NCBI GenBank assembly: GCA_021775755.1
Contig: JAJFHE010000035.1
Coordinates: 56,115-120,114, forward strand
DNA from: Hyphomicrobiales bacterium
Lineage (GTDB): Bacteria > Pseudomonadota > Alphaproteobacteria > Rhizobiales > JAJFHB01
Direction of reading: 5' to 3'
Length of the DNA stretch: 64,000 bases
In this document: positions 1 through 8,957 of the stretch, one piece after another
How positions within the stretch are numbered: position 1 is the stretch's first letter
Layout: each line of letters opens with the position of its first letter
Position numbers and translations under genes: made by a program
The notes under the pieces: generated by a model
Database searches by the model: none
Seen by the model: only the letters and a program-made list of their open reading frames with translations
What the model was told of the DNA's origin: nothing

Positions 1-1027
1 CCAGCATCACGATGTCCTCGTCGATCGCCGTGTCCAGGCGGTCGTAGTAAAACTGCGCCTTTTCTTCGAAGCCCGGTGTGGCGACGGTTTCAGGCGGGAA
101 GCAGGCGGTCATGCCGATGCGCGCGCGGCCCGGCGCCAGCGGATAGGCTTCATAGACCCAAAGCGCCTCCGTGCTCGCGGCAAATGTCATATTGGGAAAA
201 AGCCAGGTGTAGCGCGTCCCGTGGCGGTTGCGCCCGCCAAGGCTCTGCATGACGGGCAGGGCGTGCTCCTGCTGCGTCACGAGCAAGCCGCCGGTGCCCT
301 TGGTCTCGCCGAACTGGCTGATGAAATTGCCTTCCGCATCATCCACCGGATCGGGTTCGTCATAGGTCTCGCCGAGTGAAGTCGCATGCACAAAGGGCAG
401 ATGGTAGTACTCGTTGAATACCTCCAGGAAGCTCTTCCAGTTACACGCAACCTCAAATTCGCGACGTCTGGTGGAAACCAGATCGCCAAGCTTCCAGTCC
501 GCATGCAGTTTCGGAAAATCGCCAAGCCAGCCGTCGATATCCGGCGGGGCGGTGTCGAATGAAAGAAACGCAAATCCTTCGCGAACCGCCATCTGGAACC
601 GGATCAAACCGTAGTCTTTGCGCTCGAAGCCGGGCGTGTTTTCCATACGCGGTGCGGCGACGAGTTTGCCGTCGAGCCCATAAGCCCAGGAGTGAAACGG
701 ACAGCGGATGCCGCGGCAGGTACCTTCGCCCTTAAGCATCAGGGCACCGCGGTGGCGGCACGAGTTGGCATAGGCGTTGAGTTCGCCGTCTTTGCCGCGC
801 ACGATGAGAACCGGTGTGCCAGCGATGTCGCGGGCGGAGTAGTCGCCTGCATTCGCCCAATGGTCGGCGCGGCCAACGCCGATCCAGCCTTGCCGGAATA
901 TCGCCGAGCGTTCATGTGCGAATGCGTCGGAGCCGGCGAATGCAGCCGGCGGCAGGGTGGCTGAAGTTTCAATCGGTTCGCGCACACGGCCAAGATCGGC
1001 ACGCAGCTTTTCGTTGAGGACACTCAT
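1..1027 (-). CDS. Rieske [2Fe-2S] ring-hydroxylating oxygenase, alpha subunit (3' end outside window)
   Basis: Partial gene reading leftward from an ATG at 1027; about 342 residues are inside the window and the C-terminus is cut off. The N-terminal third carries the Rieske signature, a CRHRG motif followed by CPFHSWAYG, which binds the [2Fe-2S] cluster. After it comes the family motif around ACNWKSFLEVFNEYYH, where Asn and His residues lead to the mononuclear iron site. Such enzymes hydroxylate or N/O-demethylate substrates with O2 and electrons from a reductase. The substrate cannot be read from sequence; quaternary amine and aromatic oxygenases both have this build. It is divergent from the P450 gene at 1201, with about 170 bp between them. 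No reductase gene is adjacent, although a ferredoxin and its reductase lie at 21.4-22.8 kb. Confidence 0.9.
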   Translation of the reverse strand, partial: MSVLNEKLRADLGRVREPIETSATLPPAAFAGSDAFAHERSAIFRQGWIGVGRADHWANAGDYSARDIAGTPVLIVRGKDGELNAYANSCRHRGALMLKGEGTCRGIRCPFHSWAYGLDGKLVAAPRMENTPGFERKDYGLIRFQMAVREGFAFLSFDTAPPDIDGWLGDFPKLHADWKLGDLVSTRRREFEVACNWKSFLEVFNEYYHLPFVHATSLGETYDEPDPVDDAEGNFISQFGETKGTGGLLVTQQEHALPVMQSLGGRNRHGTRYTWLFPNMTFAASTEALWVYEAYPLAPGRARIGMTACFPPETVATPGFEEKAQFYYDRLDTAIDEDIVML

Positions 1028-1200
1028 GATAACTCCCTCACGCGAAGATGGCACAGTCCGTGAATTCGGTGTTCGCAAGTTTGATCGGGTTTGAGCCGCC
1101 CGGTCCACTGGAAAAAATTCATCCAGATAGTCACCGGGTGTTCCGCCTGAAGATGAAAGCCTCTAGGGTTTGGTAATTGTTCCACTCAAGAGCGCATGAG

Positions 1201-2475
1201 ATGACACAGCTGACTTCATCGTGGAGCGACCTGCGCGGCAAGTGCCCTGTTTCGGGTGTCGATCTCGATTACCGCCCGTTCGAGCATCACGGCATGTATG
1301 CGTTTTTCGCTGAAGCGCGTGAGGCCGCGCCGGTCTTCTACTGTCCCGAGATCGGCTATTGGGTGGTCACCCGGCGCGAAGACATCCTGCCGATCTTCCG
1401 CGATCCCGACCGTTTCTCCGCCGCCATCGCCCTGTCGCCGGTCAAGCCATTGTCGGAGAAAGCGGTGGCGCTGATGCAGACGCACGGTTATGGCGCGGAG
1501 CCGACGCAGGTCAACTGCGATCGCCCGAAGCACACGCGTATTCGCAAGTTCGCCGGTCAGCTCCTCGCCGCGAAGCACTATGCAAAGCTTGAGCCGGGCG
1601 TGCGGGATCTTGTGAGAGAATTCTGTGCGGCGCTTGAAGGCCGGCCGCGCGTCGATATGGTGCGCGACTTTGCCTACGACCTTCCCGCCCGGGTGATTTT
1701 CCTCATGCTCGGCATTCCCGATGAGGATACGCCGAAAATCAAGGAGTGGGCGGATAACCGGCTGCTGCTGACCTTCGGCGAGTTGAGCGAAGAGGCGCAG
1801 ATCGCTGCGGCCGAGCAGATGGTCGACTACTGGAATTACTGTACGGCTCTGGTTGACGACCGTATGGCGCGACCACGCGATGACTATGCTTCGCAACTTC
1901 TTGCCATGCGCGCTGGTGACGACGACAGGCTAACGATCAACGAAGTCTGCAGTCTTGTGTTCGGGCTGCTTCTCGCAGGCCATGAGACAACGACCAACAT
2001 GACGACCAACGCGCTGCATGCGCTGTTATCCCACCGTGAGCAGTGGGAGGCGATTTGTGCCGATCCGTCCCTGATCCCCAATGCGGTCGAAGAGGTGTTG
2101 CGCTTTGCCTCTTCGGTGGTGTGCTGGCGCCGCCGCACCCTCGAACCGGTTGAAATTGCCGGTGACACCATTCCCGAGGGCGAAAACATTCTGCTGGCGC
2201 TCGGTTCGGCCAATACCGACGAAGCTCATTTCGAGGACCCGCTCCGTCTCGACATCTCCCGTGAAAATGCGCGCGATCATCTGTCTTTCGGCAACGGCAC
2301 GCATTTCTGTCTTGGGGCACCGCTCGCGCGAATTGAGCTGCGTATCATTCTGGAGGAGTTGACACGGTGTTTCCCGAACATGACGCTGGCTGACGGCGAA
2401 CCGCTCGACTACATCCGCACCATCGCGTTTCGCGGGCCGGAACATCTTTGGGTGGATCTCAACGGCGCCAGTTGA
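1201..2475 (+). CDS. Cytochrome P450
   Basis: Soluble bacterial P450 of 424 residues. The I-helix oxygen-activation motif AGHETT, the K-helix EEVLR motif, and the heme-binding loop FGNGTHFCLG with the thiolate ligand Cys370 are all present. No membrane anchor or fused reductase domain, so it needs an external ferredoxin and reductase; the pair at 21361-22807 is a candidate redox chain. An in-frame TTG at 1177 would add eight residues, but the ATG at 1201 gives the usual N-terminus. It is divergent from the Rieske oxygenase and convergent with the eutC-like gene, ten bases from its stop. The substrate is unknown. Confidence 0.93.
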   Translation: MTQLTSSWSDLRGKCPVSGVDLDYRPFEHHGMYAFFAEAREAAPVFYCPEIGYWVVTRREDILPIFRDPDRFSAAIALSPVKPLSEKAVALMQTHGYGAEPTQVNCDRPKHTRIRKFAGQLLAAKHYAKLEPGVRDLVREFCAALEGRPRVDMVRDFAYDLPARVIFLMLGIPDEDTPKIKEWADNRLLLTFGELSEEAQIAAAEQMVDYWNYCTALVDDRMARPRDDYASQLLAMRAGDDDRLTINEVCSLVFGLLLAGHETTTNMTTNALHALLSHREQWEAICADPSLIPNAVEEVLRFASSVVCWRRRTLEPVEIAGDTIPEGENILLALGSANTDEAHFEDPLRLDISRENARDHLSFGNGTHFCLGAPLARIELRIILEELTRCFPNMTLADGEPLDYIRTIAFRGPEHLWVDLNGAS

Positions 2476-2484
2476 GACAGGCGC

Positions 2485-3477
2485 CTAAGATTCAAATTCG
2501 GTTCCCGCGCCCGCTTTAATGCAACGCTGATAGGCCAGTGTGGCGATGGCGGTGTCCTGAACACCGGTCCCGGTGAGGTCGCATATGGTGATGTCGTTGG
2601 CGCTTTTGCGACCGGTGGCGCTGCCGGCAATGATGGCTCCAATCTCGGGAAACCGCTGATCTGCGCCGACGAGCCCTGCGTCAATGGCGTGGTGCAATTC
2701 GCCAAGCTTCGCACACTGTGCCTGGCGGTCGCAGACGAAGAGGTCGGCACGCGTAATGCAGGCGGGCTCAAGCTCGTTCTTGTGGTCGTTGTCCGAACCC
2801 ATGGCGGTTACATGCTGGCCGGGCTCGAGCCAATCGGCCATGAACACCGGTGCGGCGGCGGGTGTGGTGGTGACGACGATGTCGGCGCCGATGGCGCATT
2901 CTTCGGCATCTTCGCTTGCGGTGACGTCGATGCCGAGTTCCGTTGACAGACGGCCCGACGTTTCGCGCGCCCGATCGCGGTTTCGTGCCCACAGCCGTGC
3001 GCTCTTGATCGGCCGCACGAGCTGCAGCGCCGCAAGTTGCAGGCCGGCCTGCACACCGCCGCCGTAGATTGCCGCCGTCGAGGCATCCTTGCGCGCCAGA
3101 TGCTTCGCCGCGACCGCGCCGGCGGCGGCCGTGCGCACATCGGTAAGATAGCCGTTGTCCAGCAACACGGCCTGCACCAGTCCGGTTGTCGAACTGAACA
3201 GCACCATCAGCCCGTTGACGCTCGGCAGACCGATTTTCGGGTTATCGAAGAAGCCCGGCGAGATCTTGATCGCGAAACTCTCAACGCCCGGCACATAGGC
3301 CGTCTTTACATCCACTTCGCCATTGTGGTCGTCGACCATTAAGGAGAGGATCGGCGGCATCGCGACTTTGCCCCCGGCAAGCGTCCGGAAGGCGTTCTCG
3401 ACACACTCGACAGCGTCCGGCCCGAGCGTGATTTGCTGTCGGAGTTCAGCTTCTGTCAGGATGTTGATCTTTGTCAC
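2485..3477 (-). CDS. eutC: EutC-like ornithine cyclodeaminase/mu-crystallin family enzyme
   Basis: A 330-residue member of the ornithine cyclodeaminase fold, with the family's N-terminal substrate lid (motif around AFRTLAGG), a VRTAAAGAVAAKHLAR segment, and a Rossmann NAD(P) loop IYGGGVQAG. It starts with GTG at 3477, preceded by a GAGGAG ribosome site about eight bases upstream. It is the last gene of a leftward operon after a eutB-like gene, nine bases away. The EutB-EutC pair is known from hydroxyectoine use, where it acts on the hydroxylated ring or its product. The closely related BhcB-BhcD pair acts in the beta-hydroxyaspartate cycle, where BhcD reduces iminosuccinate. Neither the ectoine hydrolase genes (eutD/eutE) nor bhcA/bhcC are visible here, so the substrate remains open. 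Confidence 0.85.
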   Translation of the reverse strand: MTKINILTEAELRQQITLGPDAVECVENAFRTLAGGKVAMPPILSLMVDDHNGEVDVKTAYVPGVESFAIKISPGFFDNPKIGLPSVNGLMVLFSSTTGLVQAVLLDNGYLTDVRTAAAGAVAAKHLARKDASTAAIYGGGVQAGLQLAALQLVRPIKSARLWARNRDRARETSGRLSTELGIDVTASEDAEECAIGADIVVTTTPAAAPVFMADWLEPGQHVTAMGSDNDHKNELEPACITRADLFVCDRQAQCAKLGELHHAIDAGLVGADQRFPEIGAIIAGSATGRKSANDITICDLTGTGVQDTAIATLAYQRCIKAGAGTEFES

Positions 3478-3486
3478 GCGTACTCC

Positions 3487-4509
3487 TCACTTCTCTGCGC
3501 TTGCGGTGACATCGACATTCTCGCCGCCGATGATGCGATGGTGCAGGGCCATGTCGATATTGCCGCCGCTCAGGACCGCGACAACCGGACCGTCCGCCTC
3601 AACAAGGCCCGCGCGCAGGGCGGCGATGGTGACGGAGCCGGACCCTTCGATGATCTGGCGTTCTTCCCAATAGGCATGGCGGATCGCTTCGGCAATCTGG
3701 GTTTCGCTCACCAGCACCATATCGTCGACCAGGTCACGCACCATGGGGAACGTGTAGGCGTTGTCGAGGCCGATGCCGCCGCCGAGCGAATCGGCAAGCG
3801 TCGGGACCTCTTCGACATGAATCGGCCTGCCGGCTTTCTGGCACTCGACCATGGCCGCGCCCCGGTCCATGGAGACGCCGACGATCCGTGTCGCCGGGCT
3901 GAGCGTCTTGACGGCGAGCGCGACACCGGAGATCAGGCCACCGCCCGAGAGCTGCACAACCATTGTGTGGGGGTTCGCCAGATCGTCCAGAACGTCAAGG
4001 CCAAGCGTGCCCTGGCCGGCGATGACGTCGGGGTGGTCGAAGGGCGGCAGCATGGTCATGCCGTCCTCCGACACGAGGCGGTCGACTTCCACCTGGGCAT
4101 CGTCCTGGCTTGTGCCGACAATGCGGACTTCGGCGCCAAGCGCTTCGATGCCCTCGACCTTATTCCGCGGCACAAGCGATGACATGCAGATGATGCATCT
4201 GACGCCGTTCTCCTTGCAGGCATGGGCAAGGCCGCGTCCGTGATTTCCGGTCGAGGCGCCGACAACGCCGCGGTTGCGGGCATCGTCGTCCAGACACAGC
4301 ACGGCGTTCGTGGCGCCGCGCAGCTTGAAAGATCCGCTTATCTGGTGGTGTTCAAGCTTCAGGTGAACCGGCGCGCCAAGATCGCGGGACAGGGCGGGCG
4401 ATGGCGCGAGCGGTGTCCGGCGGATATGCGGTGCTATGCGCTCGCGGGCACGGTAGATGTCGTCAATCTGGACGAATTGAGAGCTGGCGTTCACGATACC
4501 GGTGTCCAT
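3487..4509 (-). CDS. eutB: EutB-like PLP-dependent dehydratase (threonine dehydratase fold)
   Basis: A 340-residue fold-type II PLP enzyme. The Schiff-base lysine sits in SGSFKLRGATN, and a phosphate-binding glycine loop (QLSGGGLISG) follows in the middle of the chain. There is no C-terminal ACT regulatory domain, so it is not biosynthetic IlvA. Together with the downstream eutC-like gene it matches the EutB/EutC arrangement of ectoine-degrading proteobacteria; BhcB (3-hydroxyaspartate dehydratase) is the main alternative. Its ATG lies inside the 3' end of the preceding dehydrogenase gene (19-base overlap), which suggests translational coupling. Confidence 0.85.
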   Translation of the reverse strand: MDTGIVNASSQFVQIDDIYRARERIAPHIRRTPLAPSPALSRDLGAPVHLKLEHHQISGSFKLRGATNAVLCLDDDARNRGVVGASTGNHGRGLAHACKENGVRCIICMSSLVPRNKVEGIEALGAEVRIVGTSQDDAQVEVDRLVSEDGMTMLPPFDHPDVIAGQGTLGLDVLDDLANPHTMVVQLSGGGLISGVALAVKTLSPATRIVGVSMDRGAAMVECQKAGRPIHVEEVPTLADSLGGGIGLDNAYTFPMVRDLVDDMVLVSETQIAEAIRHAYWEERQIIEGSGSVTIAALRAGLVEADGPVVAVLSGGNIDMALHHRIIGGENVDVTASAEK

Positions 4510-5561
4510 TTTGCATCGGGCTGCATGACGAGCTTGCCGATATATTCCTTGGCGACAAAGTCCCTTTGTGCCTCATGGATGCGCGACAGGGGATAAGTTT
4601 TCCAGAGCAAGGGCTTGATCTTTCCCTGTTCGATGTAGCCGACAAGGCGGCGGAAGGCGGTGCGGGTGCCCTGCGACGAGCCATGAATCTGCAGGTGCTT
4701 CAGGTAGATACGCCTCAGATCGAGTTCGACTACGGGGCCGCCAATGGCGCCAGCCGTGGTGTAGCGGCCCTCGGGCCTTAGGATGGTGATGAGATCGTTG
4801 AAGAGCGGGCCCGCAACAAGGTCGGCAACGACGTCGATCGGCGCGCCGCCCGTTGCCTCGGCCACGGCGCCGGGCAGATCCTCCACCGTGCGCGTGATCA
4901 CGGCTTCCGCGCCGATATCCTTCACGGCCTGCTCCTTGCCGGGCCCGACGACGGCGTAGGGGATGGCACCGCGCGCGCGGCAGAGCTGTACAACGCCTGA
5001 GCCGACGCCGCCGGAGGCTCCGGTGACGAGCACCCGCTCGCCTTCGGCGACGGATGCGCGGTCGATCATGTGCTCGCCGGTCAGATAGGCGCAGCAGAAT
5101 GTTGCAAGTTCCGCGTCCGACATGCCCGTGTCGACCGCATAAGCGTTCTCCGCCGGCGCGGTCATATATTCCGCATAGCCGCCATCGCGGCCATGGCCGA
5201 TGTAGTCGATGTCGGCGAGATGTTCGCCGTCGCCATTGTAGATCGAAAAGTCGATCATCACGCGTTCGCCGATACGCGTCTCGGCAATGCCTTCGCCGAC
5301 ATCCACTATGGTGCCCGAGGTATCGGTTCCCTGGATGCGCGGAAACTCAAGGGTTGAGTTGTCGAGGCGCCAGCTGGCCACGGCATCGGGGTCTTCATCG
5401 GTGCCGTAGGCGCCTTCGCGCACCCAGATGTCGGTGTTGTTCATGCCGCAGGCGCTGATTTCGACGAGGACTTCGCCGGCGCCCGGCCGCGGTACCGGGA
5501 CATCGTCGCGGTAGACAAGCTTATCCGGGCCGCCGTGGCCGGTGAGATGCACCGCGTGCAT
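4491..5561 (-). CDS. Medium-chain dehydrogenase/reductase, quinone oxidoreductase type
   Basis: MDR-family oxidoreductase of about 356 residues. The first domain has CGMNNTD followed by the GTDTSGTIVDVG loop, and the nucleotide domain has VTGASGGVGSGVVQL, the AxxGxxG-type loop of quinone oxidoreductases. The zinc-ligand GHE motif of classical alcohol dehydrogenases is missing, so a zinc-free NAD(P)H reductase is more likely than an alcohol dehydrogenase. Start choice is uncertain: ATG at 5561 gives the normal MHAVHLTGHGG family N-terminus, while ATG at 5600 and GTG at 5642 are in frame upstream. First gene of the operon with the eutB/eutC-like genes, so it may process their product or a shared substrate. 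Confidence 0.85.
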   Translation of the reverse strand: MHAVHLTGHGGPDKLVYRDDVPVPRPGAGEVLVEISACGMNNTDIWVREGAYGTDEDPDAVASWRLDNSTLEFPRIQGTDTSGTIVDVGEGIAETRIGERVMIDFSIYNGDGEHLADIDYIGHGRDGGYAEYMTAPAENAYAVDTGMSDAELATFCCAYLTGEHMIDRASVAEGERVLVTGASGGVGSGVVQLCRARGAIPYAVVGPGKEQAVKDIGAEAVITRTVEDLPGAVAEATGGAPIDVVADLVAGPLFNDLITILRPEGRYTTAGAIGGPVVELDLRRIYLKHLQIHGSSQGTRTAFRRLVGYIEQGKIKPLLWKTYPLSRIHEAQRDFVAKEYIGKLVMQPDAKWTPVS

Positions 5562-5808
5562 AAGGTCGGGGAGCGTTGGGCTCACGATGTTGAATTCCAT
5601 GTAAATGGACCGGACAGTCAGGCGGCGCCATAGTTGGATCACGGCGCAGTTTCGTCAACCGGATTATGCCCGGGCGTACCGGGCAAACGCGCGCTCTTGC
5701 CGCAAGAGGCCGGATCCCGGGCGGTTTCATTGCGCTGCAAAATGCTCTAAAGACACTAGCGCTTCTTCAGGGCGCGTTATCTTCCGCACCGTCTGGTTTG
5801 AGTCGTAC

Positions 5809-7107
5809 ATGGGCAATCTCGAAACATTCAAAGACCGCATTTCCTCCCGCGACGCGAAGGTCTGCATTTACGGGCTCGGTTATGTCGGCCTGCCGCTGGC
5901 GCTGCGCTTTTCTGAATGCGGCTTCAACGTGCTCGGTATCGACGTCAACGAAGAGCGCGTGGCGCTCATGAACAGCGGCAAGAGCGGCATCGATCACCTG
6001 CCGGACGAGCGGGTGGCCAAGGCGCGGGCCAACGGTTTTGAGGCCTCAACGGACTTCGGCCGCACGGGCGAGGGCGCTGCGCTGATCATCTGCGTGCCGA
6101 CGCCGCTCAACCGCTACCGCGAGCCGGATTTGAGCTATGTCGTGAACACGGCGGAGCGGATTGCGCCGCATCTGCGCGCCGGACAACTCGTGTCGCTTGA
6201 AAGCACCACCTATCCCGGCACGACGGAAGAGGTTGTGCAGGACGCGCTTGCAACAAGCGGGCTTGTCGCGGGCGAAGACTATTTTCTGGTCTATTCGCCG
6301 GAGCGCGAAGACCCGGGCAATGCCAAATTCCCGACCCACAAGATCCCGAAAATCTGTGGCGGTTTGACAAGCGGCTGCCTGGAGGCGGGCATGGCGCTCT
6401 ATGGCGCAGCGATTGAGCACGTGGTGCCAGTGAGCTCGCCGCGTGCAGCTGAAATGACGAAACTGCTGGAGAACATTCACCGCGTCGTCAATATCGGTCT
6501 CGTCAACGAGATGAAGGTCATTGCCTCGCGCATGGGCATCGACATTCACGAAGTGATCGATGCGGCGGCGACGAAGCCCTTCGGGTTCACAGCCTATTAT
6601 CCCGGTCCCGGCATCGGCGGCCACTGCATTCCCATCGACCCGTTCTATCTTACCTGGAAGGCGCGCGAATTCGGCGTGCACACGCGGTTCATCGAGCTGG
6701 CGGGCGAGATCAACACCAACATGCCGCGCTGGGTGACCGACCGGGTGATCGATGCCCTGAACTCCGCCGGCAAGGCGATGAGCACTTCGAAGATCCTGAT
6801 CCTCGGCGTTGCCTACAAGAAGAACATCGACGACCTGCGCGAGTCTCCCGCGCTTGAGCTCATGCATCTCCTGCGCGCCGGCGGCGCCGACATTGCCTAT
6901 TCCGATCCTTATGTGCCCGAGGTCGCAAATGGCCTCGACCTCGAAAGCGTCGAAATTTCCGAAGAAGGCCTGAAGAGCTACGACCTTGTACTTCTCGTCA
7001 CAAACCACGATGCGTTCGACTACGATCTCATCCGCGAGCACGCGCAACTGATCGTCGACACGCGCGGCGTCTTCCGCGAAGCCTCAGACCACATCGTCAA
7101 GGCCTGA
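5809..7107 (+). CDS. Nucleotide-sugar 6-dehydrogenase (UDP-GlcNAc / WbpA type)
   Basis: A 432-residue UDP-glucose/GDP-mannose dehydrogenase family enzyme that oxidises the C6 hydroxyl of a nucleotide sugar to a carboxylate in two NAD-dependent steps. The N-terminal NAD loop is [21 protein letters not shown] and the active-site segment [14 protein letters not shown] with catalytic Cys273 follow. This active-site wording is typical of the UDP-N-acetylhexosamine branch (WbpA/TviB) rather than UDP-glucose dehydrogenase. The frame stays open back to 5605, but the conserved start is the ATG at 5809. It supplies acidic sugars for surface polysaccharide, yet stands alone without other polysaccharide genes next to it. 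Confidence 0.92.
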   Translation: MGNLETFKDRISSRDAKVCIYGLGYVGLPLALRFSECGFNVLGIDVNEERVALMNSGKSGIDHLPDERVAKARANGFEASTDFGRTGEGAALIICVPTPLNRYREPDLSYVVNTAERIAPHLRAGQLVSLESTTYPGTTEEVVQDALATSGLVAGEDYFLVYSPEREDPGNAKFPTHKIPKICGGLTSGCLEAGMALYGAAIEHVVPVSSPRAAEMTKLLENIHRVVNIGLVNEMKVIASRMGIDIHEVIDAAATKPFGFTAYYPGPGIGGHCIPIDPFYLTWKAREFGVHTRFIELAGEINTNMPRWVTDRVIDALNSAGKAMSTSKILILGVAYKKNIDDLRESPALELMHLLRAGGADIAYSDPYVPEVANGLDLESVEISEEGLKSYDLVLLVTNHDAFDYDLIREHAQLIVDTRGVFREASDHIVKA

Positions 7108-7195
7108 CCGCCCGTTGATCTGGCGCATTGGCATCCCTTAGCGCGATGGGGCAGGATAAGGCTCTGAGTGATTCACCAGCCGGGAGCCTGCCGCC

Positions 7196-8071
7196 ATGGC
7201 CAAAGACGACGATGCCGCCCCCTCCATGGGTCCGCTAAGCGAAGCGCACTACACGCTTGAGACGGATGTGCTGCATCCCGAAATCCTCGATCGTGCCTTC
7301 GCCAGCGGCGGCTATCCGCACGACAAAAAGATGAAGGAGAAGCGCTACCTGAAGGAGCTGCGGCGCCTGCAGATCGAGCTTCTCAAATTACAGTACTGGG
7401 CGCGCGAGGAAGGCGAGCGGATCGTTTGCGTCTTCGAAGGCCGCGACGCGGCGGGCAAGGGCGGCACCATCAAGCGTTTCATGGAACACCTCAACCCGCG
7501 CCATGCCCATGTGGTTGCGCTCTCCAAGCCGACCGAGACCGAACGCGGCCAGTGGTATTTCCAGCGCTATGTGCAGCACATGCCGACGGCGGGCGACATC
7601 TCGTTCTTCGACCGTTCCTGGTACAACCGCGCCGGTGTCGAACGCGTCATGGGGTTCTGTACCGAAGAGCAGGTCGAGCAGTTCTACAAGGAAGCGCCGG
7701 AATTTGAGCACATGCTGGTGCGCGACGGCATCAGGGCCTTCAAGTTCTGGCTCACGGTGGGGCGCGAGGAGCAGTTGCGCCGCTTCCACCGCCGCAAAAC
7801 CGATCCTTTGAAGGTCTGGAAGCTGTCGCCGATCGACTATGCCTCGATCGGCAAGTGGAACGGCTACACCGGCGCCAAGGAAGAGATGTTCGAGCGCACC
7901 CACACCGCACACGCGCCGTGGACCGTGATCCGCTCCAACGACAAGAAACGCGCCCGCCTCAACGCCATACGCACTGTGCTGCACGCCCTCGATTACGCGC
8001 AGAAGGACGAGGACGCGATCGGGGAGGTGGACGGCAAGATCGTCAGCACCGGTCCCGACGATCTGGCGTGA
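7196..8071 (+). CDS. ppk2: Polyphosphate kinase 2 family protein
   Basis: A 291-residue PPK2 with a single kinase domain. The Walker A segment is EGRDAAGKGGTIKRF, the Walker B/lid segment is FFDRSWYNRAGVERVMGF, and the PPK2 tail KLSPIDYASIGKWNGYT follows. Such enzymes move phosphate between polyphosphate and nucleoside di- or monophosphates in the cytoplasm. The length and single domain suit class I (NDP phosphorylation), although nucleotide preference cannot be read with certainty. It is followed after 30 bases by two small paralogous genes on the same strand, which may be co-transcribed. Confidence 0.93.
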   Translation: MAKDDDAAPSMGPLSEAHYTLETDVLHPEILDRAFASGGYPHDKKMKEKRYLKELRRLQIELLKLQYWAREEGERIVCVFEGRDAAGKGGTIKRFMEHLNPRHAHVVALSKPTETERGQWYFQRYVQHMPTAGDISFFDRSWYNRAGVERVMGFCTEEQVEQFYKEAPEFEHMLVRDGIRAFKFWLTVGREEQLRRFHRRKTDPLKVWKLSPIDYASIGKWNGYTGAKEEMFERTHTAHAPWTVIRSNDKKRARLNAIRTVLHALDYAQKDEDAIGEVDGKIVSTGPDDLA

Positions 8072-8101
8072 TTTGGCCGGGCAGACAGGAGGGCGCGCCT
8101 G

Positions 8102-8509
8102 ATGGTTAGTTGGTTCGTTAGAGAACGTTCTCACGGGATGCAGGACGCGGGTGTGCGCAAATTGCGTGATGCACTGATGCAACGCCCCCTGGATGGTATC
8201 CTGCAGGATGTTATCGCTGGAAATTATGGTCGTAGTCATATCGTCTGGGACGTCATCGCCCGACGTGCAAAACTGCATGAAGCAGGTTGGGTGCTGTTGG
8301 TTGTCCTGAAAAGCGATGCGGACAAGGCACACCGCAAACAATGCGCCGGTGCGCTTTTGCATTTGCTGCGGGAAGTGACCATCACGCCGGACGACCTTAC
8401 CAGCGACGACGCCGCGTCGCTCGCCGCAATTTCCGAGGTCGAGCGCCGGATCACTGAAACATTGGACGGTTGGAAGAAGTTTTTCGGTGCAACGTCAGAA
8501 GCCAGTTAG
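8102..8509 (+). CDS. Small uncharacterised protein, paralogue 1 of a tandem pair
   Basis: A 135-residue protein of no family I recognise. A GGAGG ribosome site precedes the ATG at 8102. It is alpha-helical in appearance, with no signal peptide or membrane segment. It aligns along most of its length with the next gene: shared features are an isoleucine/glycine stretch ending in a Trp (IVWDVIARRAKL), the AGWVLLVVL core, a Cys-Ala-x-Ala-Leu-Leu run, and a Pro-x-Asp-Leu near the end. It lies directly downstream of ppk2, so a link to polyphosphate or nucleotide metabolism is possible but unproven. Confidence 0.7.
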   Translation: MVSWFVRERSHGMQDAGVRKLRDALMQRPLDGILQDVIAGNYGRSHIVWDVIARRAKLHEAGWVLLVVLKSDADKAHRKQCAGALLHLLREVTITPDDLTSDDAASLAAISEVERRITETLDGWKKFFGATSEAS

Positions 8510-8563
8510 ATTGTCGTGGTTCGTTGAGTTCCTGGAGCCTAGCGGCACGTGAGCGGGTGACGC

Positions 8564-8929
8564 GTGACCTATGACACCTGGCAGGATTCGTGGGAGGCAT
8601 TTGCGGCCAAAGAGCGTAAGACGCTGCTTGACTGCCGAGTTGAAGACCTGCTCGCCGACATCCGTTCCGGGCGCTTCGGTCAGTATTATGCGATCTGGCC
8701 CGCAGTAGCGGAGCGCGCCACTTTGGAGCAGGCCGGCTGGACGCTTCTTGCCGTGCTTGAGAGCAACGCCGAATACCTGCTGCGTTATCACTGTGCGGTG
8801 GCGCTGTTGTCGCTGCTCGGCGATGGCGACACCGCGCCGGTCGATCTCAGCGGCAGCCATGACGGACTGCGTGACAGGCTGGCGGACGTGTCCCGGGTGA
8901 TTGCCGCAGTAATCGGACCGCGGCCTTAA
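8564..8929 (+). CDS. Small uncharacterised protein, paralogue 2 of a tandem pair
   Basis: A 121-residue protein starting with GTG at 8564; no in-frame ATG fits the alignment with its neighbour. It shares the pattern of the preceding gene: Gly-x-Phe/Tyr-Gly followed by AIWPAVAERATL, the core AGWTLLAVL, CAVALLSLL, and a Pro-x-Asp-Leu. The two genes therefore look like an old tandem duplication; the copies are now clearly diverged. There is no signal sequence. The product is probably a soluble helical protein, and the function is unknown. Confidence 0.68.
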   Translation: MTYDTWQDSWEAFAAKERKTLLDCRVEDLLADIRSGRFGQYYAIWPAVAERATLEQAGWTLLAVLESNAEYLLRYHCAVALLSLLGDGDTAPVDLSGSHDGLRDRLADVSRVIAAVIGPRP

Positions 8930-8957
8930 CAATACAAGACGCTTCGTGCCGGCAGGA

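Noticed and set aside
6046..7047. 333-codon open frame opposite the nucleotide-sugar dehydrogenase
   Set aside because: Shadow of a highly conserved gene on the other strand; similar antisense frames at 3433-4182, 12579-13334, 14535-15377 and 23776-25077 were dismissed for the same reason.
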